Below are positions 1-13,300 of a stretch of 64,000 nt of DNA, piece after piece (position 1 is the stretch's first letter; the number at the start of each line of letters is the position of its first letter). A program made the translations under genes and the position numbers. Location of the stretch: positions 16,691,606 through 16,755,605 of the forward strand of contig NC_134643.1 in the NCBI RefSeq assembly GCF_030463565.1. The letters are read 5' to 3'. Origin of the DNA: Pelecanus crispus. Its lineage: Eukaryota; Chordata; Aves; Pelecaniformes; Pelecanidae. Below the pieces are notes generated by a model. That model saw nothing but the letters and a program-made list of their open reading frames with translations, did no database searches and had not been told where the DNA came from.

Positions 1-1382
1 AGGAAAATATAAATAGAAAAACTTTGCAGTAAAGAGACCTTACTTTTAGCCTGAATATAACTTGGCAGTGTAGTTGGTCTAAGGTCATACCTCAGAGAAT
101 CACTTCTTAAGAGGAGATCAATATGAAACTTGGAGAATTGCATGTTTAAAGAGTTAGCAAGTTAGCTTGGTTTGAGTTGTGGCTTGGTTTAATTAAAGTA
201 AGCTTTTTGGTTGATACAGATTATGGCTATCTGCTATAAAGAATTCAGATTATACTAAAAGATTTAAATGAGGTTTTTGCACATACAGTGCTAAAATATT
301 TTCATTCTTGCTGGTGCAGAACCAGAAGGAACCGTTGGAAATGATGCTACAGTCTAATTTAAATTAGATTCATAGTAGGTTGGAAACGGCTTTGTTAAAG
401 GACAAATGTTAATGGTCTCTGGAAAATATAAATACTCTTAACAAAAGTTGGAAATTTTACCTGATATAATCAGATGGTGACTAGCATGCCTATGTTACAT
501 CCCTAATGGCATAACTGGTATTACTTCATTTTTGCAGTAGCGCTGATTCTGACCGGCAGCAAAGGACAAGTAGCACATCAGATGTTCTTCATTTGTGTTG
601 CAAGTGTGAATTCTTGCGGAGCTTTCCATGCAGTAATATTGAATAGGCAATTGATTGTTTAAACAAACAAACAAAAAAAATGGTCTTCACCACCATTGAG
701 CCTCTGAAGTTGCTTCCTTAGCCAACGAATTTACGCTCTTGAAAGAGGTTTTAACACTTGACAAAATATGAATGAGAGACTTGTCCTTCTGTTGTCGTTT
801 GCAAGTTAGAATGTAGTAACAATCCTTGTACTTTATAATTCTGCAGATTCATCAATGTAAAAGATAAGCCTTCTGAATAAGGATGACAGAGACGATCTTA
901 ATTTGTGGAGGGTTTTTATTTTATTTGGCAACAAGGTGTGTAAGTGGGTAGAAATAAAACTGATGGAAATGGGCTAGATGACCTCTAAAGGTCCCTTCCA
1001 ACCCAAAGCATTCTATGATTCTGTAAATGGGTTTTACAGCTTTTACCCCATGCTTGAGTTTACTGTAGTCAGGACCAAACACAAAGTAATGCCAGCCAAA
1101 GTAAAAGCTAAAATAAAACATACCTGGAGAGTACCTGCTATCATGTGAGAAGTTTTCAAGTTGAACCAACTGTCTTTGCCTGTGTTGACAAGAAACAAAA
1201 AAGAGACGAGCAGGTTGGATTGTTGGAAAAATTATATATACCTAAATTATATTGCAATTAAAGCAGCTGTTTAGAGACCTTACATAAGTCTCATATTAAT
1301 AACAAGGCTCTCTTCTGTGAGGTTATTATGCTCTTCTTTTAGTATTTAATTATTTTTTGAATAACATAATGCTATTTTACAG
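1..1382 (+). other. BCAP29: BCAP29 intron upstream of the first visible exon
   Basis: This is AT-rich non-coding sequence ending in the acceptor TTTTACAG at 1375-1382. I looked for the initiator exon of BCAP29 (short N-terminus plus first membrane segment) and did not find it. The only recognisable element is a short CR1 tail at about 962-1024. Confidence 0.7.
962..1024 (+). mobile_element. CR1 LINE 3'-end fragment
   Basis: The sequence reads TAGATGACCTCTAAAGGTCC then CTTCCAACCCAAAGCATTC, and ends ATTCTATGATTCTGT. That is the conserved 3' terminus of avian CR1 with its ATTCTRTG-type short tail, in the + orientation. The copy is severely 5'-truncated, which is normal for CR1. It lies in a BCAP29 intron. 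Confidence 0.85.
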
Positions 1383-4300
1383 ATGGCAGAAGATTTTTAT
1401 GATTCCTCTATGGAGCAAAATGGCAGTTTTTTGGAACAAGATGTTCCTTACAATAATAGTTTTACTGATCGTCTTGTTTCTTGGTAAGTGTTAAATAATT
1501 TCTTAACAAATGGGGAAAGAAAAAAAAAACGTGATATATGGAGTTCATGGTATATGGAGTAGATTAATTGAAAGGATTCAAGACTGATGTAAATCTGCTA
1601 ATTTGTTTAAAAGCTCTACGATAGAATGGAAGAGGAGAGAGCTTATACTGCATCTCTGTTAGGAATCCAAATGCAACAGTAATATGGTAGTGAATGAGGA
1701 GGAAAAATGGAGCTTGGTCTAAGCTGCTGCTTGGTTTCACTTTCTCACACAAGTAAATGAACTTGAGATGTTTGATACCAGAATTTGGCTGAGCTGCTCA
1801 ATATGCAGTAGATGGCACTCTTTCTCTTGGCTGCTGTTGAAATAGAAGACCAGAAGAATATATCAAAGCACTGGGCTATTTGAGTACTTTTGCTCAGCAC
1901 AGATACAAAACAGCTGTTGGCTGCATTTGTTATTAGTAGATCCTAAGGTCTGTCAAGTAGGAGTAAAGCTTTAGTGAAACTGGAGCTTGAATGACAACCA
2001 TATGCCTGACTGATTTAACTTAATGTCTGTCCTGACTGCTTTGTGTGGTTTGTGTGCTAAGTATCTCCTGTATTTCATGATGGAAATAGTTCTCCTGTGT
2101 TTCAGTGATAGAAGTAGTTCTCCTCTGTAGATAGGAGAAATGTTTCAAGTGCCTTACAATGAAAATGCTATTTAATTCCAAGCTACTTAAAATACAAAGA
2201 AAAAATACGTGGTTTTATTGTCTGCTGAGAGAAACATACGGATGCGCTACATATATAACAAAGTCAGACTAGACAGCAATACTATATTCCTAATATTAAA
2301 AAAACACTGGACATGCAAATAAACTTTTTTTTTATTTTAGATGATCTTTAGTGTTATCTTTAGAAGTAGATCCTTCAGTAAATGGCTTAAGATTGAGAAC
2401 TGATGGATTTAATTTACTCTCCTTGAAAACTGAGGGATTTAATTTACTCTCCTTGAAAGCCAATTTAAAACTTTGACCAAAGTTTGTTTCTGAGTTGGTG
2501 ATGATTATTGATTTTGTGGAAAGATAAATGTGGGCTAAAGTAAAGCAGTGGTGAGATGCTTGCCCCACAGCATAAGGTGATAGGTTAATGCAGGGCTAGA
2601 ATCTTCCAATAACACAGGGATATGGACTTTTGTTTGGTCTTAGTCTTGGTTCCATTGTTTGAAGTTTCACTTCAAATCTTTTTTTTTTCCTTCCCCCCCC
2701 CCCCAATAACTTACGAACATAAAAGAGACAGTCATAAGTGATGTTACTCACGTGCTTTTCTGTGGAGTTCATTTTGTCTGCTTGGAGAAATGCAGCAGCA
2801 ATTTAATAACACATGGCCAAAATAATCTGCAAGAACTGATGACATGTCATGAAATGTGTATTTTTGTTGAAGTGCAGGAGGAGATTTTAGGTGCTCTGTT
2901 GGCCTGAAGTATGTATGATGATCTTAAGTTTACAGATTGTAATATGAACTCTTAACTGGGTTAGCTTTTGGTTTTATGTAGACCTAAGTCCTAGTTAATT
3001 ATTTTGTCCTTTGAAAAGTGTTGGCAGTGTATTGGCCCTTCTGCAGAACTATCAGGAGTATATGATGGATCAAAGGAAGCTGAAAGATGGATGAAAGGCA
3101 GATGAAAGAAAGCTGAGATACAGCTTACCCCCTCTGTTCTGTCTATGTTCAACACTGCGTTAGTACAGTATTGCTGTTTTGATGGATGTTACAGAAATAA
3201 TTTTTTCCTTCTCCGATTCAAACATAAAGTGGACGCTTCTGTCATTACTAAACCACATGCTTATCTAACAAATTCCATATAAGGCAAATACTTCAGAAAA
3301 CATATCTTCTTTTTCCTTCCTCTTTCTGTTTTCTCATTGTTTGTCCACTGGCTGGATTATAATTCAGTTGTCAGCAGTGACATTTTGACACTGTCTGTAG
3401 GGTCTCTGGTAACATTTGTAGAATGTGTTGCTTTGGCCTGGTCCCTGGTGGCTGGCCGCCAGCATTGGAAATGACTTGTCAAGCACTTTTTGGGCAATGG
3501 TTTGTCGTATCTCTGGAAATACATTATATCACTTCAATGATTTATCAAGACCTATTTTTAAAATGTATGGATAACATAAGTGATGTCACTATTTGTCCTG
3601 TGCCTGTTTGCTGAGCAGAAAGTCCAAATACATATTTACAGTACTGTGTCTGGTTTATCATACATGCGTACCCACAGATGTGAATAAGAACAAACTGTTT
3701 TTGTTTGCAGATGCTGTTAGAGAAGTTAGGAAGTACTCAGCTGTTCATGTGAATGAGAAGGCTGCAAATGTCAATACCAATGCCTTTGATCATATTCAGA
3801 TGAAACTCTTCCGATCGCAAAGAAACCTCTATCTCTCAGGTTTTTCCTTATTTCTTTGGCTGTAAGTATAACATATTTCTAATTTCTACATAGCCTGTTT
3901 CTTACAGGAACTATCACACAAAGTAATGCAACTATAAAAAAAAGGTTGGAAGGCCAATTTCAAGAGACTACAGAATTGTGAGCAGATTGGCTATGAGGCA
4001 AGTAAGACCAGGGAAAATAATATCTTACAAATGTTTGAAGATTGGAAGGATCTGTGAGCAACACATGGAAAGAAACATTTTGAATGTTTGAGAAAACATG
4101 TATTTTGCAGAGAAGTTTCTTCAGGGAATACTCATTTCCTTCCTTAAACTTATGCCCTATGTTTTGTTTGTTTTGAACACGGAAAACTGGAATTAAAAAA
4201 CCTCAAAAACTAAAGTACTGTTAAAATAATCTTACTATGTTGCAAGAAGGTATTAGTGCATCCTGCTGCGTTAAGAAGCAAAGCTTGAGTCTAACTTGAA

Positions 4301-7300
4301 CCACTTCATCTAAAGCTTGAAGTTAGGAACTGTAGGATAATGTTCCAGCTTCCAAGGAGACTTTCAGATATTATTTCAGATCAAGCACTTTGTGGCAACT
4401 GGCCTACTATGATATTATGATCTTAAGTGCAGTATCCCTTTCAGGATGTTTAAGCACAGCTAATAAAACAGGGTAACGGAAAGGACAGTTCTGTACTGCT
4501 CAGCTGTAGCAGTCAACTACCTGTGAATCTTCACAGTAGCCACAACAACCTGCAGATCTTAGTTGGGCAAGGAGCACATGAACTAATTGGACACAGATAA
4601 TGTAAATGAATGGAAACACGTGTTGGTCAGACGATTTTCTACTTGTACATTTTTATGGTGACACTGGGCAAAGAATGCTGGCCCTCTTCTGAATTCCTTT
4701 GGTGAGCTGCCTGACATTGCCTAGATACGCAAGAGGAACACAGAACGAGGAAATGCCTGGAGTCCAGGACTTCTGACAGACTTCTTTCCCTTGGAGTGAT
4801 GTATGGCCATTTGAGCGGGTCATTGAGGAGCATTGTACATAAAGAAGTGTCAAGGAAGAATTCATACAAAACTTGAGCCGGAAAGCTTTGGAAAAAAACA
4901 AAGGTGGCTGTAGCCTTGCCACAGTAGTGATAGGAATGCATCATGTTCTTTGTCTTCCTTCAGAAAGGTTAAGTAAATACGCACAAATATGTTTGTGATC
5001 TCTGCTCCAAGAGAGGAATAGCTGGATTGTGTCCTACACTAGAGTTGGAAGCTGGTCCCCCAGGATCCTCCTCCCACTTGGCTTTCAGGGAAGAAAACTT
5101 GTCAGGTGGCCCTAATAGATTTTATTGTGGGTAAAAGTTGTGCTTTTGAAGAGGTCCGCTTAAGGCCTTTTTTTGGGCTGCTGGCCTTTCACCAAGATTT
5201 AGAAGAAATAAATGCGCCTACAGTAGTGGCTAGATCAGAGGACTTTTCCTAGTAGAACTATGTTGCTTATCCATTAAACAGGCATAATGTCTGTCAGAGA
5301 AGGGGGAAAAAGTGTTCCTTGGGTTGCCTTATCCTATACTGCTACTACCATCACCCAGCCAAGTTAAGACTACATGTAGGTGTGAATGGGTACCTGGATT
5401 GGGTACTTTGGGGGGGGGGGGGAAAGGGCCCGTTGCTCAGTTGGGCAGGGGAGCAAATGACAGAGGATAAGAGGTAAGATCTGCTGTTTGGCCTCCCAAT
5501 TCTCTGGGCCTTCTAGGAGTCGGTGTGGAGTGTAACATTACCCATAGCAGCAGAAGACACAGCTAGGGAGTGCTTAAGCAGATTGGGCATATACAAGTCT
5601 GTGACATCCTAGGATGGGATGCATCCTTGCATGCAGAGGAACTTGGCCAATGTCATTGCAAGGCCGTGCTCTGTCATCTTTGAAAGATCATGGTGATCAG
5701 GGGAGGATTCTGGTGACTGCAAAAAGGCAAACATTGCACCTGTCTTCAAGAGGACAAAAAGCAGGATGTAGGGAACTAGAGGTTAATCACCCTCACCTCC
5801 CTGGAAAGGTTATGGAGCAAATCTTTCTCAAAGCAGTTTCCAGGGACATGAAGGATACAATGACTTGGAACAGCCAGCACGGATTTACTGAGGAGAGGTC
5901 ATGCCTGATCATCCCTGTTGCTTTCTGCAATGAGATGACTGGCTGTGTGGATAAAGGGCAGAGCAGTGGATGTTGTGTGCCTTTAGCAAGGCCTTTGACA
6001 TAGTCTCTTGTGGTATCCTGATAGCCTAACTGTGGAGGGATATGGGCTGGAGAAGTGGAGAAAAATGTGGGTGGAAAATTCCCTGGGCCTTCGGGCTCAA
6101 AGGATGATCGTAACACAAATTCCAGCTAGTGCCCCTCAGGGTTTGTTACTGGGCTCAATATTGTTTAATGTCCTTATTAACAACATGGATGGTGGGATTG
6201 AATGTGCTCTCAGCAGGTTTGCAGGCTACCAAATCAGAGAGCTAGACAGGTTGGAGAAATGTGCTGCCAGAAATCTCATGAAGTTCAACAAACGCAAATG
6301 CAAAGTCTGTCATCTTATAGGATAACCGCATACATCATCCAGACTGGGGACTGACTGGCTGGCTGGCTGGGTAGAAAGCAGTTTTGGAGAAAATGACCTG
6401 GGGGGTCCTTGTAGAGAGCCAGTCAAGTATTGAACTGTAATAGCAAGGGTGTAGCCAGTGAGTCAAGAGAAGCGGTTATTCCCCTCTGTCTGGCACGCGG
6501 TACTGCAGCTGCAGGACTGTGTCCAGTTTTGACTCCCCAAAATACAGGAGTACTGCAGTGGAGTACCAAGAAGGTCAGGGGCTCAGACACGTGAACTATG
6601 AGGAGAGGATGAGGGAGCTTGGCTTCAACCAGAAAAAGACATTGAAGGGGAGATGCTATTGCTTCCCACAGCTATCTAGTGGTAGGATGTAGAGAAGATG
6701 GAGCCTGCTCTTCTCAGTGGATCCATACAGGAATGACAAGAGGCAACAGGCCAGGAACCTGAGAAATTCTGACTTTTCATAAAAAGTACTTTTTCCACTA
6801 TCAAGAGCGGTCAAACGCTGGAACAAGGACCCTGAAAGGTGGTAGAATCTCCATCATTGGAGACGGTGGGAACTCAACGGGACAAGCCTCTGAGCAGTCT
6901 GCTCTACCTGTCCCTGCTTTGGGCAGGATGACCTTGGGAAGCCACGTTCAATCTGTGATTCTGTTTTAGTAATGATGTTTTACTGACTCCTGACTGCTGC
7001 ATCTGTAAATTAATAAGCAATAGTAAAACATGCTAACCCTTGGAAAAGTTGTGACATGGGGACCTTAAGTTTTTTTATTAAAACCAAAAAAAGTGAAAAA
7101 ATGAGCTTCCAATGAAAAAGCAGGGAACAGGGCTTGCCTTTAAAGCCAAAAGGTCTATTAATATGCTTTCAGTTATGAAAAAGACAATTACTTGGATTTT
7201 CAAATTTCTTTTGAAGAGGTACTTATATTACAGGAATTAATTTAATTCAGTGTTGCTTTGGCCTTTCCTTGATTCAGCAACATACTGCTTTGAAAGACTC

Positions 7301-10300
7301 CAAGAGGAATAATGGAAGTAGTGATGCAAGGAGGCAATCACTAGATCAAATCAAGGGAGTTATTTGCAAAGCTTAGATTTGAGGTGCCATATGAGTGCTA
7401 ACATTCATGCATGTTCTGATTTATACAGTATTGACAGAGTACTTTGAAGATTAATATGCTCACATTGCTAGTTTTATTCTTTTATTCTTTATTCTAAAGG
7501 CCTTTTATAAAGTCGTGTTGGGGTTTTTTTTGGATTGTACTCGTTACCGTAACATGCTGCTTGGGTCATGTATTCAGAGATCCATCTTACTTAACACACT
7601 AGGTCATGTGTCAGCCTTTAAGCAAACAGATCTCTGACCCCTTAAAGGCTGGTGTTTTGGGTTTTTGGGAGGAGGGAGGTTCTGCATCAGGTGAAAATCA
7701 GATTTTTGATGGATGAAAATCTTTTCAGTCTCTTATTTTACTATTATTTGTCATCGATCAGCCTGGGTGTTTCCCTTCAGACGCTTTAACTGTCTTCTTG
7801 TGGTTTTGTTTTCACATCTAATGCAGAGAGAGAAAAGGGGTTATTTTGGGGTTGTGGTTTTGTTTTTTTCTTTTTAATTTCTAGTGTGAATTACTGTGCT
7901 GTTCACTGTGTTTCTTCACCAGTGTATTGAGACGTACTATTACCCTTCTTACTCAGTTGGCAAAAGGGATGGCATCTCATGCAGCTCTGGAAACGCAAGT
8001 AAATGATGCTACTGAAGCAGCCAAAAAATACATGGCTGAGAATGAAAGGCTGCAGGAGGTATCTTTGAATTTTTTTAGTTATTTTCTTATACAGCAAGTA
8101 GTTAGTACAAAATACTCTGGGGATGGTTTGCTACTGAATAATGTTTGTTCATTTTTTTTCTTCTGGTGGAAAAAGGAAGAACAATATTAATAAAAATATG
8201 TAATTCAGAATACTGAATACAAATTTCAGTAGCATTTTATTAACAAAGGAAACTAAAGTAATCCAGATAAATGAAGTTCTGTCTTTCCAGTACAAATTTC
8301 ATCAACATAGTAGTATATTCTTAAATTATCTCTTTGACTTTAATCATAGCAGAGGGAGACACTAATTTTATTCTTTTTATCCTAAACAGTTGGCTGTTTT
8401 AAGTCAGGGCTATAGCAGTCCAGTACAGAAAAGCCTACAATATAGCTGTGCTCGTGCTGGCTGTTTCTTCTAAATAGGATTTACTCCAGTCCTGAAATGT
8501 CTTTTCTAACTTGTAAAATTGGTCTTTTGTATTTATTGTATTTTGTATTCTTACATCTGTTTCTATGGTGTGTCAATTTCCTAATAACTTCCTTTTGCAG
8601 TAAGGCACTGCCATAGTATTAATGAGGATATTACCCAAAATGTCTTACTTAAAAAGAACCACCAATGGACCAAAGATACGTTATGTTTATGAGAAGAATG
8701 GAAAAAATTAAGCTATCATTTGTCTGTTGTGGTTCAATATCCAGTTGTATGCAGGAAGGGAAGTCAGCAAAGGTAATAAAGATAAATGTATGAAATCTTT
8801 TCTCCTAATTGGTTAGTTTGACTTCTGTTGGAAGGGATTGAACCATAAGCTAGAGTGCAGATATCCAGCATATGAAGACTTTTACAGCATTCTTCAGTCT
8901 GGCATGCTGTCAAAACAAAATCCACTGCAAGTGTGTACAGGTTTCCTTCCAGTTTGTCTGGAGCAGTGTCTATGGTTACCAGCACTGTAATTTTTTTGTA
9001 ATAAACAAAGTAAATAAATAATTTTTTTAATAAATAAATAAAATAAAGTAATAAATAAATAAATAAAGACCAAGAGAACAGACTCTGGACAAAAAGTACT
9101 AGGAGGGATGCAAAAAAATCCGATTGTTTGAGAGGTGTCATAAAACAAGGATCACTAGAGTGTGTGTTAGGTACCTCCCAAGTATGAAATGATTCCAAAA
9201 TTTTTGGGATTTGGTATTTTGTCAAAATGATCCAGACTTCCAGACTCCCTCCCTCAGCCATGGAATGTGACTCTTCACTGCATACTGTTGGGATTTGGCT
9301 AAAAGTCCTCTTTTTGTTCTGCTTTCACATTCTCTTAGCAACACATTCTCTTAGCTGCTTGTGATAGCCAGAAACTGGAAGCTGTATTCCTGTCTGTTTC
9401 TATTTGTGTGTTTGCACAGTTTGCAAAAACAGTGATAGCCACAAGTACAGCCAGCATGCTTTGGCTGGATCTCCATTGCGCTGGACATGCAAAGTGTTCA
9501 GAATTGATTTATTTTAACTTCATAGAGATACTGTGACTTAGGTTCCTCTGTGGCTTGTCCCCCGCGTTTGTGTTCATTTACAAGTGTTCTTCCTTCCACC
9601 ATCAGAGAGAGGCAAGAGCAATTGCATATAGGGCACTGGCTGTAAGTATAAATACTGTAAGTTTACTCTAGTGTGCTAGGTCTGCACTGTCTCCTCTTCA
9701 GAGGTGCCGTGGAGCACAGGACTTAAGATAAAAGTTTCTAGAAATAACTATTTGTGTATTAATAGAAAGAGGGGAGCACAAAGTAAAGGACGCAATCTGT
9801 GGCCAATTTCATGACAAATTGGCTATGGTTTTGTTACCAGCAGTCAAATGCAATTTCTGCTCTTTGGTTAAATTGCTGCTGGAAAATTTTCTTCAGTTGT
9901 TTTCTTTGGATTCTTTACCAGTCTTTATAAACAGTTCTTTTCCTTCTTCCTAAAGTAATCTTTCCCCTCTGCTCCCACTCGTGCCCAGTAAACTCTGATA
10001 TCACAAGTTCACCTAAAAGCTGTTCATCTCAGTTGTTCTACTTTTCTTTTTCCCATTAAGTGTTTACCACTTCTTTTGACATTTTTGTGGCAGAGATGAT
10101 GCTTGGTTGGATAATAGAGGCTATATGAGCAAAGGGTCTAATTATGGGGTCTAATCCTTAACGTATGATACTTTTAAGTCATCAATAGCAATTGCCTTAA
10201 TGATAAGAGTGTGCATAAGTGTAGTAGTGCCAACATTTTCAGAGTACAGGAAGTATACTGCTCTTGTGTCCAGTACTTACACAGCTTTTCCTGAATCCTT

Positions 10301-13300
10301 TCCTAGTTTTTTCTTGAATTTCAGTGGAAATCTAATCTGGGTATTGAGGTATCCTGAAGATTGAAGAAGTAGCTGCAAATCTACAAGGAGAGATTTGTGA
10401 TGTATTACATGATTTAAATCAGAATAAATTATTAGAACAAGTTGCGCATAAACATGGCAGTGTTCTGTCACTTGCAGTGCCAGTGTATGCCTTCTGGAAA
10501 AGCCATTTATAACCTAAACAGAAGTTGTGGGCTTGATGCAGAGATACAAAGTAGTCTTACACAGGAGATAATGCCATACTGTTCCAAGTATGCCGTTACT
10601 ATCCACTTAAAACATTGAGCATTTGTGGGGGTGGGTGTGGTCCTAGAATGACTGAACTGCCTGTGTCATGTTGGCGCTTGATAAAACCTGTCACTTCGCA
10701 AGATCAAGGCTGACATTCTCTGGTTGTTTGGCATTAATGTCAGACTAATGAAAACGAAATTAATTGTAGCAACTGTGGTTTTTTCATAGGCCTTGGGTGA
10801 AAAAGGAAGCAGTAAAAAGAAAGAGTCAGCAGAAGCAACTGATGAAAAGTTGAAGAAGGAAGTAGAACATTTGAAAGCAGAACTACAGAAAACATCAAAT
10901 GGTAAGTATTGGTAGGACTTCATTGCAATTAAGAAAAAGATGATTTCAACACTGGATGCCAGAAATTTGTTCTAGGTATAGCATTAATTACATCAGTTTA
11001 CCAAACACTTGGCTTGGGGTTTCTTTACATTTGACTAGGAACTGGAAAAACATGCCATTGACACCCCCATATTTTAGTAGATGTTTTCATTATGAAAATG
11101 TGCATGGTCTAATTTGAACACCTTAGTTAAATTGTAATTATTAACAAATTGAACTGATGTATTTAAGTGGTGTTGACTTGTCTTCATCAATGACATGACC
11201 AGGATATGGAGTCAACTGCAGGTTGCTTGTAGGCATTGGATTGATCTTTCATGTCACATGTATCAGCCGTTCTCCCTGTATAAAATGGGGAAGTATGTGG
11301 TTGAGGTTTTTTCTATAAAGTAGTGGTTTCAGTCAGGTAGCAGAAGAGTCCTTGACTAGTATTCTAAATTCATATATTTTCTGCAGCAGAGGTGTTAGCT
11401 ATTTTTTTTAATCTCTCTTTTTTTTTTTTTTTTTTTTTTTGTCTACAAGGAAACATGCCTTGAAATTTGTAACACAATACTTTTGTTAGCAGCTTCCATG
11501 TTTAAGGTTTAGGTTGTCAAAACTGCTTTCTTGGCAACTCAAATCGAGGTAGAAGCAGATTTTACCTGCTTGGTTCTGTCTTATTGGGATCTGTCAAGGT
11601 GTGTGAACACCTGCTCATCTGAAATTAGTGTTTTTAAGATAACACTGCCTGTGACCTTGTAAGCATTAATCAGATGTTCAGACTGTAACAAACTACAGAT
11701 TTTCATGGTACCAGATAGCATGTTGTCATCAAAACATAGCCCTGCTTTCATATTGCATGGCACTGCTACAAAGCTGTAAAAATAACAACAAATATTTCAT
11801 GAATCATTTTTCATTGTCCACTGGGTAGATGAACAAGAACTGTAGGACAGCTGTTTTCAGCTGGGCTTCAAGCAACAAGAATCTTTAAATAGAGGGTCTC
11901 ATTAGCTCACATTCTCAGGCAGGTTTGATTGTGGGTTTTCCCTCTCCTGCTGTTTTCTTAAAGAAAGGGGGGCAAACTGCCTTTGAAGTGACAGGATCAA
12001 TGAAAAACTTAAATGCATATGTTTTATTTAAACATATGGTGGTATGTAACACTAATATAGTGTAAGCTTTTCAGTGAGGAATGCTAGAGAAAGCTAAGGA
12101 ATAAATAGATTTACCACATGCTGCTTCAGCTCCATTATCCCTGTGAGCTGTTGTCCACCCAAAAGATGTATAAATTAAAACATGCTTGAGTCTTTTGTTA
12201 GAGGGAAAGTGGGGGAGAGGGCCTTTTTAAGGAGTGAATAGGAAAGTATTTACAACCCTTCCCCTGATGCCATCCCCCTCATTGCCAAAACAGAAAATCC
12301 CATGGTTACATTAATTACCATCGTCAGCTAGATGGTGTTAAAGTATGTCTATCTTATTTTTTTTAAGTTTTCTTATACGTTATTTTGAGCAAACAGATAG
12401 CCAGAAAGTGTAAAGTACTTGGTAACAGCCACATCTGTAGACACAGCTTTCTATGGAGTGTTAGAGATTTAATGTGAATCGAATTGACTGTTTTCTTTCG
12501 AAACTTCTGCAACTGAGCGGGTCGGTGTTGAGTTTCATGCTTGCTGAGTGTGAGCAATGCATTACACAGTATCAAAGTTGAGATTGAAAAGCTTGTTTTA
12601 CCTCTTTTTAACAATTAGTTTCATACCACTGAGCTCAAATGACTGAAGTACCCTTTTCGTTGTGTCCACAAAGTCCAATCCATTACATTTTGGGGGTATT
12701 TTGTGGGGAGGAAGGGAGTGAAGAGTGTGGGGGGGTGTCACCTAGTAATGAAACAAGGCAAAACTAGTATAAAAAGGAAAACTTTACTGGTTTGGTTTTT
12801 GGGGGTTTTCTTTTTGTTTGTTTTTCAGCTATAGTATCAGTAAGTATCATAAATTTGGATTTTGTTCTTGTTTGGTTGGGGTTTTGGATTTTTTTGCTGC
12901 TTGGATGAAAAAACAAGTATAAGCTTTTTTCACAGAGCAGTTTCAAATATCCATTGCTCTGGTCTGGTACATTTGTATGGTGTTATGCTACTTATGCATG
13001 GTGATAGGGTGATATATTACTTTATAGTAGGCCATGTCTTGAAAGGTGGGTTACCTCAATAGAGTGGCACCCAGGAGGAGTCCTAAATGTGTCTACTTCC
13101 TAAACAGAAGTCTGCTTCACATTTAAATAACACAGTTTAGTATCAGATTAGTGCTGTGACTTCAGGGTAGATCCAGATTTTCTGTAAGGTTTTGATCCAG
13201 TATTTACAATTTCTGGCAGAGAAAATACTGTATGTCTCCTCTTTCTGAAATTCTGACGGAAATTATAGTGTAGACAGTGATTATTGCAGACTTTCAGGAA

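Noticed and set aside
5614-6325. Possible host gene from the 129- and 105-residue frames
   Set aside because: Both are broken pieces of a CR1 reverse transcriptase.
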